Positions 1 to 9,332 of a stretch of 63,059 nucleotides of DNA are shown here, in pieces. Origin of the DNA: Oceanobacillus chungangensis (lineage in GTDB: Bacteria > Bacillota > Bacilli > Bacillales > Amphibacillaceae); contig NZ_PIOD01000030.1 in the NCBI RefSeq assembly GCF_003369565.1, positions 1 to 63,059 on the forward strand, read 5' to 3'. Positions within the stretch are counted from its first letter, which is position 1; each line of letters opens with the position of its first letter. Both the position numbers and the translations under genes were made by a program. The notes under the pieces were generated by a model. The model was not told where the DNA came from, searched no databases, and worked only from the letters and a program-made list of their open reading frames with translations.

Positions 1-82
1 CATCCCGAACACAGTAGTTAAGCTCTTCAGCGCCGATGGTAGTTGGGACTTTGTCCCTGCAAGAGTAGGACGCCGCCAGGCT
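1..82 (+). rRNA. rrf: 5S ribosomal RNA, 3' part
   Basis: The first bases match the conserved 3' two thirds of Firmicute 5S rRNA: the CCGAACACAG loop region and the GAGTAGGACG segment near the 3' end. The 5' part lies outside the window. There is no hairpin directly after it, only a short T-run, so transcription probably continues into the two tRNA genes. Confidence 0.95.
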
Positions 83-150
83 GCTTTTTTTCTATATTAA
101 ATTAACTGAAGAATGCTTCAATAAACTTAACTTATAGTTAATCACATTAT

Positions 151-225
151 TCCACAGTAGCTCAGTGGTAGAGCAATCGGCTGTTAACCGATCGGTCGTA
201 GGTTCGAATCCTACCTGTGGAGCCA
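151..225 (+). tRNA. tRNA-Asn (GTT)
   Basis: Full cloverleaf with acceptor TCCACAG/CTGTGGA, anticodon loop CTGTTAA giving anticodon GTT, T-loop GTTCGAATC and an encoded CCA. It follows the 5S gene and belongs to the rRNA operon transcript. Confidence 0.95.
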
Positions 226-232
226 TTTTTAT

Positions 233-305
233 GCTTCCATAGCTCAGTAGGTAGAGCACCACCATGGTAAGGTGGGGGTCAGCAGTTCGAATCTGCTTGG
301 AAGCT
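233..305 (+). tRNA. tRNA-Thr (GGT)
   Basis: Acceptor GCTTCCA/TGGAAGC, anticodon loop ATGGTAA giving GGT, T-loop GTTCGAATC. CCA is not encoded. Last gene of the rRNA-tRNA transcript, directly followed by a terminator. Confidence 0.93.
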
Positions 306-310
306 CTTAG

Positions 311-347
311 TGAAACGCTTATCCTGTAATGGATTAAGCGTTTTTTT
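311..347 (+). terminator. Terminator of the rRNA-tRNA operon
   Basis: Stem AACGCTTA-TCC / GGA-TTAAGCGTT with one bulge, followed by seven T. Confidence 0.85.
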
Positions 348-388
348 GTTTATAAAAATTATACAGTGGAATATATTAATGACAGATT

Positions 389-416
389 TTGAAAATAGAG
401 TATTTGTTCTTATAAT
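389..416 (+). promoter_or_regulatory. Possible sigma-A promoter for the AI-2E family gene
   Basis: TTGAAA (389-394) and TATAAT (411-416) separated by 16 bp, about 115 bp before the start codon. Confidence 0.5.
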
Positions 417-529
417 CAGAGAGTAAATAACACAGCAAACAATTAATTCAGTTTAATAATGGCAAGATAGTGGAATAGTTACAATAATAAATTCAACAGT
501 TAATGACAAAGGAAGAGGGAAATCAGAGC

Positions 530-1612
530 ATGTGGATTAGGCATTCGTTTTTTAAATACATTACAGGCGCATTGTTAATTGTAATCTTTATTTATTTTCT
601 AGGAAAAATCGACTATTTTTTATATCCTTTTCAAAAACTGATTGGGACATTATTTTTTCCGATTGTAATAGCTGGTTTGCTCTATTATATTTTGAGACCC
701 GTTGTTTTCCTTTTCTCCAAATCAAAATACATCCCTCGTTCAATAGCGATATTAGTGGTCTATTCCTTAATAACGGGTATCGTTTTCTTAATCTTTCATT
801 TTGGTGGAGAGTCTATTAGCGAACAAGTTAATCATATGGTAAAAGTTATTCCGGAAAATATGGAAGAAATGACAGGGGAAGCAGAGCAGTTTATGGATGA
901 GAAAAATATAAATATGTTCTCTGTCGACCAGCTCAAACAAAAAGGGATGACTTACTTAGGTAATCTTACACAATCTATCGGTCAAAATATAACAGATATT
1001 GTAATGGCGATTACTAGTGTAGCGACCGTTCTAATTATTGTTCCTTTTATTTTGTTCTACTTATTAAAGGAAGGCGACCAACTAATTCCTTTTCTATTGA
1101 AGTTTATACCCGAAAACCATAATGCTGAAGGTAAGAAAATATTGAAAGACATTGATGGCACAATTGCTGCTTATATTATTGGCCAACTGACTGTTGCTTT
1201 GGTTGATGGTGTATTAATGTATTTGGGTTACCTTATAATCGGTCTTGACTATGCTGCTTTTCTTGCAATATTTGTTGTCATAACAGCAGTCGTACCTTTT
1301 TTAGGGCCGCTACTTGGCATTTTACCAGCCATTGTATTTGGGGCGATTCAAAGCCCTGAGATGGTCCTTTATATATTAATTGTTTTAGTCATAGTCCAAC
1401 AATTGGAGGGGAATCTCGTTTCTCCATTAGTTTTAGGAAACAAGTTAGATATACACCCATTGACAATCATTCTCCTTTTAGTTGTAGCCGGATCAATATA
1501 TGGTTTTATTGGTATACTCATTGCAGTTCCGCTTTATGCTGTATTAAAGGTGACCATAAAAAACCTTTATCGATTTTACCGACTTCGTCAACCGATAGCT
1601 AAGAAATATTGA
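530..1612 (+). CDS. AI-2E family transporter (YtvI/YdbI-like permease)
   Basis: A 360-residue integral membrane protein of the AI-2E exporter family (PF01594), whose members export small solutes, ions or autoinducer in the plasma membrane. Hydrophobic segments occur at about 10-28, 32-60 and 65-90, then a soluble stretch (95-150), then five further segments in the C-terminal half. The family-typical GQLTVALVDGVL and LAIFVVITAVVPFLGPLLG segments are present. ATG at 530 was preferred to ATG 503 because AAAGGAAGAGG lies about 10 bases before 530 and nothing precedes 503. Transcribed alone, with its own terminator. Substrate not predictable. Confidence 0.85.
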   Translation: MWIRHSFFKYITGALLIVIFIYFLGKIDYFLYPFQKLIGTLFFPIVIAGLLYYILRPVVFLFSKSKYIPRSIAILVVYSLITGIVFLIFHFGGESISEQVNHMVKVIPENMEEMTGEAEQFMDEKNINMFSVDQLKQKGMTYLGNLTQSIGQNITDIVMAITSVATVLIIVPFILFYLLKEGDQLIPFLLKFIPENHNAEGKKILKDIDGTIAAYIIGQLTVALVDGVLMYLGYLIIGLDYAAFLAIFVVITAVVPFLGPLLGILPAIVFGAIQSPEMVLYILIVLVIVQQLEGNLVSPLVLGNKLDIHPLTIILLLVVAGSIYGFIGILIAVPLYAVLKVTIKNLYRFYRLRQPIAKKY

Positions 1613-1651
1613 GATGAGGTAAACAAAAATATACCTAAAAAGGCGGGATTT

Positions 1652-1703
1652 AAAAGCTGTTTAAAAAGGTGAAATTACATGACCATTTTGAACAGCTTTT
1701 TTA
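1652..1703 (+). terminator. Terminator after the AI-2E family gene
   Basis: AAAAGCTGTT / AACAGCTTTT stem with long loop and T-run. The remaining 1704-1939 holds no gene or clear site. Confidence 0.75.
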
Positions 1704-1939
1704 GATAATACTCTAGATTGAAATAGCCTTGGTGCGACCTTCCTTAGATTTCTCTTGCTAAGCTAATATGCCACTTGGGAAATTACTGTATATTAAAGAA
1801 AAGTAGAGCCATAAACCAGCTTTACTTTTTAATTTCCTTCCATATAGTCCTCTACCAATATCATTTTGGTATAACTAGCGATGTTGCCAGTAGAATAGTA
1901 ATGAATGTTAATTACAGAACTTAGGACCTACCGCGGTAA

Positions 1940-2563
1940 CTAGCTGTCATTGGCCAATCCGTTCCAAAATAAGTTCATTATTTGAGTCACTAGATCATCC
2001 AACGATGAGAATGTATCTTTATAAGTAATATCGATTTTATTTCCAGCCGTAAGAATGGATACAAACATAAAAGCACCTAGGCGAGGATTACTCTGAGGAA
2101 TTTCTCCCTTATCCATCGCTTTTTTTATTGCTTGTTCTAATGCCCCATACATATTATCCTCTGCTTCCTTCATCAATTGCAATTGATCCTCAGTGAGAGA
2201 CGTTTTCGCTTCCTTCATAAATGAATTAATATCGATATCTACTGTTGCTTGTAAATGTGCTTTAGCAATCTGAAATAACTGTGTTTCTAGTGATGCATTT
2301 GTTGAGAGATTATCTACAATTCTTTGCCTGATTCGAATCATTAACTGAACCATCGCATCCGTAAACAGGTCTGCTTTTGTTTTATAATAATAATACACCG
2401 TAGCTTTTGTTACATCACATTTTTGGGCAACATCGTCCATAGACACTAATGGATATCCTTTTTCTAAGAACATGCCAGTCGCTATTTTTAATATTATATC
2501 CTTAGTTGATTTTCCATCCTGTTCTTTTCGAGGTCTTCCTAAAGGTCGAGGGGAACGTTCCAT
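1940..2563 (-). CDS. TetR family transcriptional regulator
   Basis: A TetR/AcrR-type repressor of 207 residues. After a basic GRPRK segment comes the N-terminal helix-turn-helix (about 20-65) with the typical MDDVAQKCDVTKATVYYYYKTKADLF motif; residues 80-205 form the helical ligand-binding and dimer domain. ATG 2563 was chosen over GTG 2572 because GGAGTGA ends about 5 bases before it. It diverges from an MMPL-type efflux protein and probably represses it and itself; an inverted repeat lies in the shared promoter. Ligand unknown. Confidence 0.9.
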   Translation of the reverse strand: MERSPRPLGRPRKEQDGKSTKDIILKIATGMFLEKGYPLVSMDDVAQKCDVTKATVYYYYKTKADLFTDAMVQLMIRIRQRIVDNLSTNASLETQLFQIAKAHLQATVDIDINSFMKEAKTSLTEDQLQLMKEAEDNMYGALEQAIKKAMDKGEIPQSNPRLGAFMFVSILTAGNKIDITYKDTFSSLDDLVTQIMNLFWNGLANDS

Positions 2564-2580
2564 AATGCTCACTCCAAATT

Positions 2581-2648
2581 TTATATACTAGACATATTAT
2601 ATCATATTTTGAATATATCTTGATTAATTAACCTTCTAGTATATATAA
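2581..2648. promoter_or_regulatory. Inverted repeat in the TetR/MMPL divergent promoter
   Basis: Arms TTATATACTAGA (2581-2592) and TCTAGTATATATAA (2635-2648) are reverse complements apart from two extra bases, with about 42 bp between. The position between two divergent genes suits a TetR operator. Inference from symmetry and location only. Confidence 0.55.
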
Positions 2649-2709
2649 TTAAAACGTGCATGATTATTAGTATTACAAATAAAAGTTCATGCTAGAGAGG
2701 ATGAGGGTT

Positions 2710-4953
2710 TTGAAAGAAATATTGAAAAAGTGGGGCGATATTGTTGCAAGCGGTAAAACTCGCTGGGTAACGATATTTATTTGGATTTTATTGATTGGAG
2801 TTTTTTCATTTATATGGCCTCAGGTAAATGACCGTGAAACATCGGATACACAATTATTGCCTGATGATGTGATGTCTGTGGAAGCAAATAAAATTTCTAA
2901 TAAAGAATTCTCAAATGATGCTGGTACACCACTATTGTTAGTATGGCAACGTAGCGAGGGGCTAAGAGACTCGGATTATGAAATGATTCAATCCCTTTAT
3001 AAAGAATTAAATGATGCACCAGTCGACAAACAGACGTTTATTCCGCCTTTTCAGGATCTTCCTGTAGCTGCTATGGCGGAAAGTTCATCTGAGGACGGAG
3101 CTGCCCTAATAACACCAGTATTCTTTAATGAGGAAGCATCAACAAATGAATTACAAGCTGCATTAGATGAACTCGAAACGAAAGTAAAAGAGCAATTTGG
3201 AAATGAAGTACTGGAAAATGAATTAGGTGAGTCAAATCTGCATGTGCGCTTTTCTGGACCGGTTGGAATTCAAACAGACGCAGTAGCACTATTTAGTAAT
3301 GCTGATGTTACATTGTTAATTGCGACTGTATTGATCGTTTTTATCTTACTTATTTTATTGTATCGTTCGCCGATTTTAGCGATTGTTCCGCTTATTGCTG
3401 TTGGAATCGCCTATGGTTTAATCAGTCCATTACTTGGTTTTCTCGCAGATAAGGGATGGATTGTCGTTGATGGGCAAGCTATCTCAATTATGACCGTTCT
3501 ATTATTTGGTGCGGGAACAGATTATTGTTTATTTTTAATCTCACGATACCGAGATGAGCTGCGACATGAGGAGAATAAATATGTAGCATTAAAACATGCA
3601 ACTAGTGGTACAGGTGGCGCCATCATGATGAGCTCGGTGACAACTGTTTTTGGACTGCTGTCACTTGGCCTGGCTTACTATGCATCCTATGATCGTTTTG
3701 CCATACCATTTAGTTTATCCATTTTCATTATGGGAATCGCTGCCTTAACATTACTGCCTGCGATTTTAGCTATACTCGGACGATTTGCGTTTATCCCGTT
3801 TATTCCTCGTCCTGAAGAAATGATTCAGGAAATCGAGAAGAAAAAAGGGAAGAAAATCCGCCGTCCGAAACCGAGTCACCGTTTTGGCAAAAAGGTAGGA
3901 GCGTTTGTCACAGAGAAACCATGGGCAATTATCATTGTTAGTATGATTATCCTTGGTGGTTTAGCGGCTTTTGTTCCGAAAATGCAATTTACGTATGCAT
4001 TATTAGATTCATTCCCGGAAGATATGCCATCACGCGAAGGTTTTACAATAATCGAGGATCATTATCCACCAGGGGAAATTGCTCCTGTCAATGTAATTGT
4101 AGATACAAATGGTGAGGAACTCTCACTGAAGGAGGAGTTGGAGGAGCATCCCTATGTAGAGATTGTTTCTGATCCAGTTGAAGGTGCGGAAAATAATGAA
4201 ATCCAGCAATGGCAAGTCACACTTTCCGTTGATCCGTATTCTACAGAATCGGTGGAAAGTATCCCAGAACTAAAAGAGATCGCAACGAAAGTATTGAGCG
4301 ATGCGGGTATCTCTAATGCTGAGGATTTTGTATGGATTGGCGGTGAAACAGCTACATTATATGATACAGACAAGGTTACAAGCCGAGATCAAGCATTGAT
4401 TATACCTGTTCTATTATTAATTATTGCTACATTACTCGTGATTTTCCTAAGATCGATTGTTGCGATGGTTTATTTACTCGCAACGGTGATAATCTCGTAT
4501 GCATCCGCCCTTGGTCTAGGCTGGATTGTGTTGCATCATGTCTTTGGTGTAGCAGAAATACAAGGGTTAATTCCGCTCTATTCGTTCGTCTTTTTAGTCG
4601 CTTTAGGAATTGATTATAATATTTTCCTTGTTTCTAGTTTGTGGAGTAAACGCAAGGATATGCCGCTTAAGCAAGCAATTGCAGAAAGTGTAGGAGAGAC
4701 TGGAAGCGTCATTAGTTCAGCAGGACTTATTTTAGCTGGTACGTTTTCCGTCCTTGCTGTACTTCCTTTGCAAGTACTTGTCCATTTCGGTACAATCATG
4801 GCAATCGGAATTATGATTGACACATTTATCGTCAGACCATTGCTTGTTCCTGCAATTACGGCTGTGCTCGGACGCTATGCATTCTGGCCCGGTAAGCTTT
4901 GGAAGCTGAGTGATGATGAGAGTTACAAAACGAAGTCCGATTCTAAGGAATAA
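2710..4953 (+). CDS. MMPL/RND family transporter
   Basis: A 747-residue RND-superfamily exporter of the MMPL class (PF03176), close in layout to B. subtilis YdgH/YdfJ. One N-terminal membrane segment is followed by an extracellular loop (about 45-190), five membrane segments (195-365), a cytoplasmic linker rich in lysine, another segment (405), a second extracellular loop (430-550) and five more. The conserved GAGTDYCLFLISRYRDEL and ALGIDYNIFLVSSLW motifs carry the Asp-Tyr pair used in proton coupling. TTG 2710 has AGAGAGG 9 bases upstream; ATG 2689 and 2701 have no suitably spaced site, so the start is somewhat uncertain. Likely drug or lipid export under the divergent TetR regulator. Confidence 0.9.
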   Translation: MKEILKKWGDIVASGKTRWVTIFIWILLIGVFSFIWPQVNDRETSDTQLLPDDVMSVEANKISNKEFSNDAGTPLLLVWQRSEGLRDSDYEMIQSLYKELNDAPVDKQTFIPPFQDLPVAAMAESSSEDGAALITPVFFNEEASTNELQAALDELETKVKEQFGNEVLENELGESNLHVRFSGPVGIQTDAVALFSNADVTLLIATVLIVFILLILLYRSPILAIVPLIAVGIAYGLISPLLGFLADKGWIVVDGQAISIMTVLLFGAGTDYCLFLISRYRDELRHEENKYVALKHATSGTGGAIMMSSVTTVFGLLSLGLAYYASYDRFAIPFSLSIFIMGIAALTLLPAILAILGRFAFIPFIPRPEEMIQEIEKKKGKKIRRPKPSHRFGKKVGAFVTEKPWAIIIVSMIILGGLAAFVPKMQFTYALLDSFPEDMPSREGFTIIEDHYPPGEIAPVNVIVDTNGEELSLKEELEEHPYVEIVSDPVEGAENNEIQQWQVTLSVDPYSTESVESIPELKEIATKVLSDAGISNAEDFVWIGGETATLYDTDKVTSRDQALIIPVLLLIIATLLVIFLRSIVAMVYLLATVIISYASALGLGWIVLHHVFGVAEIQGLIPLYSFVFLVALGIDYNIFLVSSLWSKRKDMPLKQAIAESVGETGSVISSAGLILAGTFSVLAVLPLQVLVHFGTIMAIGIMIDTFIVRPLLVPAITAVLGRYAFWPGKLWKLSDDESYKTKSDSKE

Positions 4954-4965
4954 TACAATATAGTT

Positions 4966-5010
4966 TAGGCTGCTGGCGGGTGAAAGTTTGCCAGTAGCCT
5001 TTGTTTTTAC
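4966..5010 (+). terminator. Terminator after MMPL gene
   Basis: Stem AGGCTGCTGGC / TGCCAGTAGCCT with TTTGTTTTT tail. Confidence 0.85.
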
Positions 5011-5069
5011 TCTGGTATTGTGTAAGCTTAATACATGATGGACGTTATTAAAGAAACTAGGTGAAAAAA

Positions 5070-5438
5070 ATGCGCTTATGGCATGAAGCACTTATTCCCA
5101 AACTACCCCGTCAGCAATTATTGGGACAGCACCGGGAATGTTGTGCATTACGTGGCTTAGGGTGGAATAAAAAGCATGCAACAGTAGACTATGTATTTCA
5201 GTATTCTCCTTATAAATTATTCCAATACCATATGAAGGTGATGGATGAAATGAAAAGGCGAGGTTATAACAATGATCCATTATGGGAGAATCCAGCATAT
5301 CGTGGTAAAGCATGTCCACCTTATAAAGAAGATGTGATTAAGAAGGAGAATGAGAGTAAGCTAATTTATCCGGAGCATGATGCGACTTATATGGAAGAAT
5401 GTATTCGTAATCTTTCAGCCAAAGGGATTTATTTGTAG
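5070..5438 (+). CDS. TIGR02328 family protein (pyrimidine-dimer DNA glycosylase-like)
   Basis: A 122-residue soluble protein that begins MRLWHEALIPKLPRQQLLGQH and has RECCALRG, KKHATVDYVF and a C-terminal ACPPY segment, the hallmarks of TIGR02328, a family resembling T4 endonuclease V-type pyrimidine dimer glycosylases (PF03013). The extreme N-terminus after Met is conserved, as expected where the N-terminal amine is catalytic in that family. ATG 5070 has AGGTG 7 bases before it; GTG 5061 overlaps that site. Enzymatic function here is inference. Confidence 0.8.
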   Translation: MRLWHEALIPKLPRQQLLGQHRECCALRGLGWNKKHATVDYVFQYSPYKLFQYHMKVMDEMKRRGYNNDPLWENPAYRGKACPPYKEDVIKKENESKLIYPEHDATYMEECIRNLSAKGIYL

Positions 5439-5449
5439 TGATAGCGTAA

Positions 5450-5656
5450 GATCTAAGTAGACTTCCAATTTTAAATCTAGGAGAAAGCCTTGATAAAGCA
5501 GTATCCGTTCTGCAAAATTTAAGAACATCTGAATCAGACCTGGCATCACAAAATAAACAACTGACGGAGTTTGGATTTTCTTGGATGGAATCAGCTCGAA
5601 AGGATTACCATCAGAAGGATTTTGGGGCGGTTTTTGAGAAATATATTAATAATTAG
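5450..5656 (+). pseudogene. C-terminal remnant of an unidentified gene
   Basis: An open frame without a start codon or ribosome site. It reads LNLGESLDKAVSVLQNLR and later FGFSWMESARKDYHQKDFG, ends at TAG 5654, and looks like the last ~65 residues of a larger protein whose front is gone. The parent family was not recognised. Confidence 0.4.
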
Positions 5657-5663
5657 ATTGGTG

Positions 5664-5700
5664 TGGGGGCAGCTGGTAGTTAAGCTGCCCCTATTTTTAT
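5664..5700. terminator. Terminator between the remnant and atoE-like gene
   Basis: GGGGCAGC / GCTGCCCC stem followed by CTATTTTTAT; may serve both converging transcripts. Confidence 0.75.
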
Positions 5701-5725
5701 AACGAAATCAGACAAATTTTATATT

Positions 5726-7051
5726 TTAAAACAACAAGAACCCAATTGCAATCGGAATAAAACTAAATAACAAAATCATCACACAGAACCCCATAATATC
5801 GCGAATCTTCAATCCAGCAATCGCTAAAACTGGCAGGGCCCAAAATGGCTGTATCATGTTTGTCCACGCATCACCCCAAGCGACTGCCATCGCCGTTTTT
5901 GCTGTATCTGCCCCTAATTCCAATGCCGCTTGAATCATTATTGGCCCTTGGACTGCCCATTGTCCACCGCCAGATGGTACGAATACATTAACAAGCCCTG
6001 CACTGATGAAGGTTAACACTGGCAGTGTATATTCTGTTGAAAAGTTAACGAACCATAATGAAATCTGCTCTGACAAACCAGATGCAACCATCATCCCCAT
6101 AATTCCAGCGTAAAATGGAAACTGAATGATGATGCCACCAGCATTTTCCACACCATTTGTAACCGTATCTAAAAAGCGTCTCGGTGTTTTATGCAGGAGG
6201 ATTCCTAAGAAAAGGAATGTGAAGTTTACAATATTAATATTCAGGTCAAATCCGTTAGTTGCGAAATGGTAGACAATGTATGTTAAACCCATGATTCCAA
6301 TAACTAGTGATACAATTTGGCTGTTCTCCAGTCTCTCTGCTGGGGTAGTTGCTTTGAGTGACTCCGTTTGCTTTTCATCTTCGTCAGATGATTTCCAATT
6401 AGTAGCATCGATAGACTTCAGTGGAGCGGCATTTTTTAATAAATTTCGATTGAAAAATGGCAATGTAATCACTAGCGTAACAACGATAAAGATATTAGCG
6501 GGACTGAATAATGTTTCGACAACAGGGATAAGTCCCATCGTATCTTCCAAGAAGTGACCCGGTGTAGCGATTAGTAAAGGAATCGATCCAGAAAAACCAC
6601 CATGCCAGACAACAAATCCACTATAAGCACTGGCGATTAAAATCCGGTAGTCTACAGTAGGCACTCGCCTTGCAACATGTATTGCAAATAAAGCCCCAAC
6701 AACAAGTCTAAATCCATAGTTAATCAAATTTGCAATCAAAGCAACAAATGTAACTAGCACAACAGCTTGTGCAGGTGTGTTGGCAAGTGTACTTAATTTC
6801 ATTAACAGCTTCTTAATAACAGGAGTATTCGCTAAAATATAGCCCGTAACAACTACAAGCGCCATCTGCATTCCAAAAGCTAACAAATCCCAAAATCCAG
6901 TTCCCCAATGCTCAATCATTTCAATTGGCCCACTGTCCGTGAATAATAATCCAAGTATATACACAAGGAAAGATAAAATAATGGCAAATAAAAACGCATC
7001 CGGTAAGTAACGTTGAACAAGCCGATCAAAGAATGAAGTGATTGCTTTCAT
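5726..7051 (-). CDS. Short-chain fatty acid transporter, AtoE family
   Basis: A 441-residue membrane protein of the AtoE/short-chain fatty acid transporter family (PF02667) with about twelve hydrophobic segments. Typical are the N-terminal RYLPDAFLFAIILSFLVYILGL, NYGFRLVVGALFA, the SGGGQWAVQGPIM motif and AWGDAWTNMIQPFWALP near the C-terminus. A strong AAAGGAGGG site precedes the ATG. The family imports acetoacetate and short-chain fatty acids; no catabolic ato genes are beside it, so the substrate is inferred from family only. Monocistronic. Confidence 0.9.
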   Translation of the reverse strand: MKAITSFFDRLVQRYLPDAFLFAIILSFLVYILGLLFTDSGPIEMIEHWGTGFWDLLAFGMQMALVVVTGYILANTPVIKKLLMKLSTLANTPAQAVVLVTFVALIANLINYGFRLVVGALFAIHVARRVPTVDYRILIASAYSGFVVWHGGFSGSIPLLIATPGHFLEDTMGLIPVVETLFSPANIFIVVTLVITLPFFNRNLLKNAAPLKSIDATNWKSSDEDEKQTESLKATTPAERLENSQIVSLVIGIMGLTYIVYHFATNGFDLNINIVNFTFLFLGILLHKTPRRFLDTVTNGVENAGGIIIQFPFYAGIMGMMVASGLSEQISLWFVNFSTEYTLPVLTFISAGLVNVFVPSGGGQWAVQGPIMIQAALELGADTAKTAMAVAWGDAWTNMIQPFWALPVLAIAGLKIRDIMGFCVMILLFSFIPIAIGFLLF

Positions 7052-7517
7052 TTGATTTTCCCTCCTTTAGTTTGTTGGTTCTGGCGGTAGAGTAATTAGT
7101 ATGCTTGTCAGGTGGGGGAAATGTTATAAATTTTTTTAAAAATAATGTTAAACATTAGCGAAATGTGCGTGATATAAGCAATAGATCATCAAGGTGATGG
7201 TCAGTTCAGCTATTAGTAAAGCTGAGTATCTGTTTTGTTATTAATTATAAATCAGAGTTGATATATATGTGAGACAGAAAGATGTGAACCGCAAAAAAAT
7301 ACACTTACATAGAGGGGGATCCTAGTTACACTAGTAACACTTTTATCATTATGATAAACTTGATTGGATTCTTCTCTATCTTAGGAAGATAGGACAGATT
7401 CTGCCCCGATTTTAACTTCTAGGAAAAGGAATTATACCTTATTATTACTCTTCCCTTGACGCCCACCCACTCAACCTGCTATCATTTTCCTATTGTCCAA
7501 AAAAATAAATAGCTACA

Positions 7518-7590
7518 CCATTGTATAAGTCTAGGGATATGGCCTAGACGTTTCTACCAGCTACCATAAATAGCTTGTCTACAAGGGATG
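7518..7590 (+). ncRNA. Guanine-type purine riboswitch
   Basis: Purine aptamer: P1 TTGTA/TACAA, P2 GTCTAGG/CCTAGAC, the conserved ATATGG and GTTTCTACC joining segments, P3 CAGCTA/TAGCTTG, and GTCTACA closing. The base at the specificity position (CTA, not TTA) is C, which indicates guanine/hypoxanthine. It precedes a purine permease. The stretch 7052-7517 upstream shows nothing else clear. Confidence 0.93.
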
Positions 7591-7627
7591 GAAATGTATT
7601 AATATTTTTCTATAACCTTCTACTGTT

Positions 7628-7663
7628 ACTTTGGCGCGTTGGTACGAAGCCAAGGTTTTTTTG
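7628..7663 (+). terminator. Riboswitch expression platform terminator
   Basis: CTTTGGC / GCCAAGG hairpin followed by seven T, 40 bases after the aptamer and 37 before the start codon. Guanine binding is expected to favour termination. Confidence 0.85.
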
Positions 7664-7699
7664 TACATAAAAAGAAACAAATAGGAGATAATTCACATC

Positions 7700-8995
7700 A
7701 TGAAGAACTTTTTTAGATTTACAGAAAGAAATACCACATATAAAAAGGAAATTCTTGCAGGGCTGACAACTTTTCTTTCCATTTCATATATTTTGGTCGT
7801 AAACCCGCTAATTCTTAGTCAGGCGGGCATGGATCGAGGGGCCGTATTTACAGCGACTGCTCTTACTGCGATCATTGGCTCATTGCTTATTGGGTTGCTT
7901 GCGAACTATCCGATTGCTATTGCGCCTAGTATGGGGCTAAATTCATTCTTTACTTTTTCCGTTGTTATCGGAATGGGGATTGATTGGCAAGTAGCATTGA
8001 CTGGCGTTTTTATTGCGGGCATCATTTTTATGATTTTAAGCTTAATGAAAATTAGGGAAAAGATTATTAATGCGATTCCTAAGGATTTAAAACATGCGAT
8101 TGCTGCTGGAATTGGATTTTTCATTGCATTCATCGGTTTTAAAAATTCAGGGATTATCGTTGCCAGTCCAGATACATTTGTTTCGATCGGTGACTTAACA
8201 TCACCTGGAACAGCGCTCGCTGTCATTGGGCTCATCATTACAATCATTATGCTTGTTCGAGGAATGAATGGGGCAATTTTTTACGGAATGGCGATTACAA
8301 CAATTATTGGAATGATTGCTGGATTAATAAAAATTCCAACTTCTATCATTGGTACAATCCCGAGTCTTGAACCAACATTCGGTGCTGTGTTTATGAATTG
8401 GGGTGCGATTTTTACTCCGGATGTATTAGCTGTTATTTTTACATTCTTATTCGTTGCCTTTTTCGATACAGCTGGTTCTTTGATTGCACTTACCAGCCAA
8501 GCGGGAATCATGAAAAACAATGAGATTCCGAAAATAGGAAGGGCGTTGCTTGCAGATTCTTCAGCAGGAGCAATCGGTGCAATACTGGGTACTTCCACAC
8601 CTGCAACAAGTGTAGAGTCCTCATCAGGTATTGCAGTTGGTGGAAGGACTGGATTTACATCGGTCATCATTGCACTTTGCTTTTTGATTGCATTATTCTT
8701 CTCGCCTATTCTTGCGGTAATCACGACAGAAGTTACTGCACCTGCATTAATTATTGTTGGGGCATTAATGGCGATGGATATTCGCAATATTGACTGGAGC
8801 AGAATAGAAATTGTTATACCAGCATTTTTGACAATCATTATGATGCCACTAACTTCCAGTGTGGCGATGGGTCTCGCTTTTGGATTTATTCTCTATCCAT
8901 TAGTACTACTGGCTCAAAAGCGATTTAAAGAAATCCATCCAATTATGTACGTGCTTTGTGTGTTGTTTATTTTGTACTTTATCTTTATAGCGTAG
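7700..8995 (+). CDS. pbuG: Guanine/hypoxanthine permease, NCS2 (AzgA/PbuG) family
   Basis: A 431-residue permease with about 13 membrane segments that matches the AzgA/PbuG branch of the NCS2 family: N-terminal TYKKEILAGLTTFLSISYILVVNPLILSQAG, APSMGLNSFF, the FDTAGSL motif and TSTPATSVESSSGI. It imports guanine and hypoxanthine by proton symport. AGGAGA lies before the ATG. The guanine riboswitch leader supports the substrate; PbuO is the closest alternative name. Confidence 0.9.
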   Translation: MKNFFRFTERNTTYKKEILAGLTTFLSISYILVVNPLILSQAGMDRGAVFTATALTAIIGSLLIGLLANYPIAIAPSMGLNSFFTFSVVIGMGIDWQVALTGVFIAGIIFMILSLMKIREKIINAIPKDLKHAIAAGIGFFIAFIGFKNSGIIVASPDTFVSIGDLTSPGTALAVIGLIITIIMLVRGMNGAIFYGMAITTIIGMIAGLIKIPTSIIGTIPSLEPTFGAVFMNWGAIFTPDVLAVIFTFLFVAFFDTAGSLIALTSQAGIMKNNEIPKIGRALLADSSAGAIGAILGTSTPATSVESSSGIAVGGRTGFTSVIIALCFLIALFFSPILAVITTEVTAPALIIVGALMAMDIRNIDWSRIEIVIPAFLTIIMMPLTSSVAMGLAFGFILYPLVLLAQKRFKEIHPIMYVLCVLFILYFIFIA

Positions 8996-9032
8996 CGTAA
9001 GTAAATCTCTAAAAACAAACGAATATAGATGG

Positions 9033-9069
9033 AAAAACCTAAGGAATGTAATATTTCCTTAGGTTTTTA
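9033..9069 (+). terminator. Terminator after purine permease
   Basis: AAAACCTAAGGAA / TTTCCTTAGGTTTT, near-perfect 12-bp stem with T-tail. Confidence 0.9.
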
Positions 9070-9332
9070 TATTTGTCTTTGATTGGTATTGGTTTTTCTT
9101 ATAATAGATACATGTTTCTATCTGGAATGAGGAATAGCATCAGACTTAGCCGTCTCTACCAACCTGTAATTGATTATGTGTACTTTTAACCAAATACTGA
9201 AAATAGAAAAGGAAGGATAAACGCTCCCATACTTGTACGAAGTATATTTTTCATTACTCTCGCTTAACCGAAATAGTGAAAAACTATATAATCTTGTAAA
9301 ACACCCAGACATATAATCTTACTACTAGAATA

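Noticed and set aside
8281-8838. 185-codon open frame on the minus strand
   Set aside because: Antisense to pbuG, low-complexity Ile/Ala-rich translation, no ribosome site; a shadow of the permease gene.
9118-9312. 64-codon minus-strand frame
   Set aside because: No ribosome site, aromatic- and serine-rich composition with no family resemblance; between terminator and repeat.
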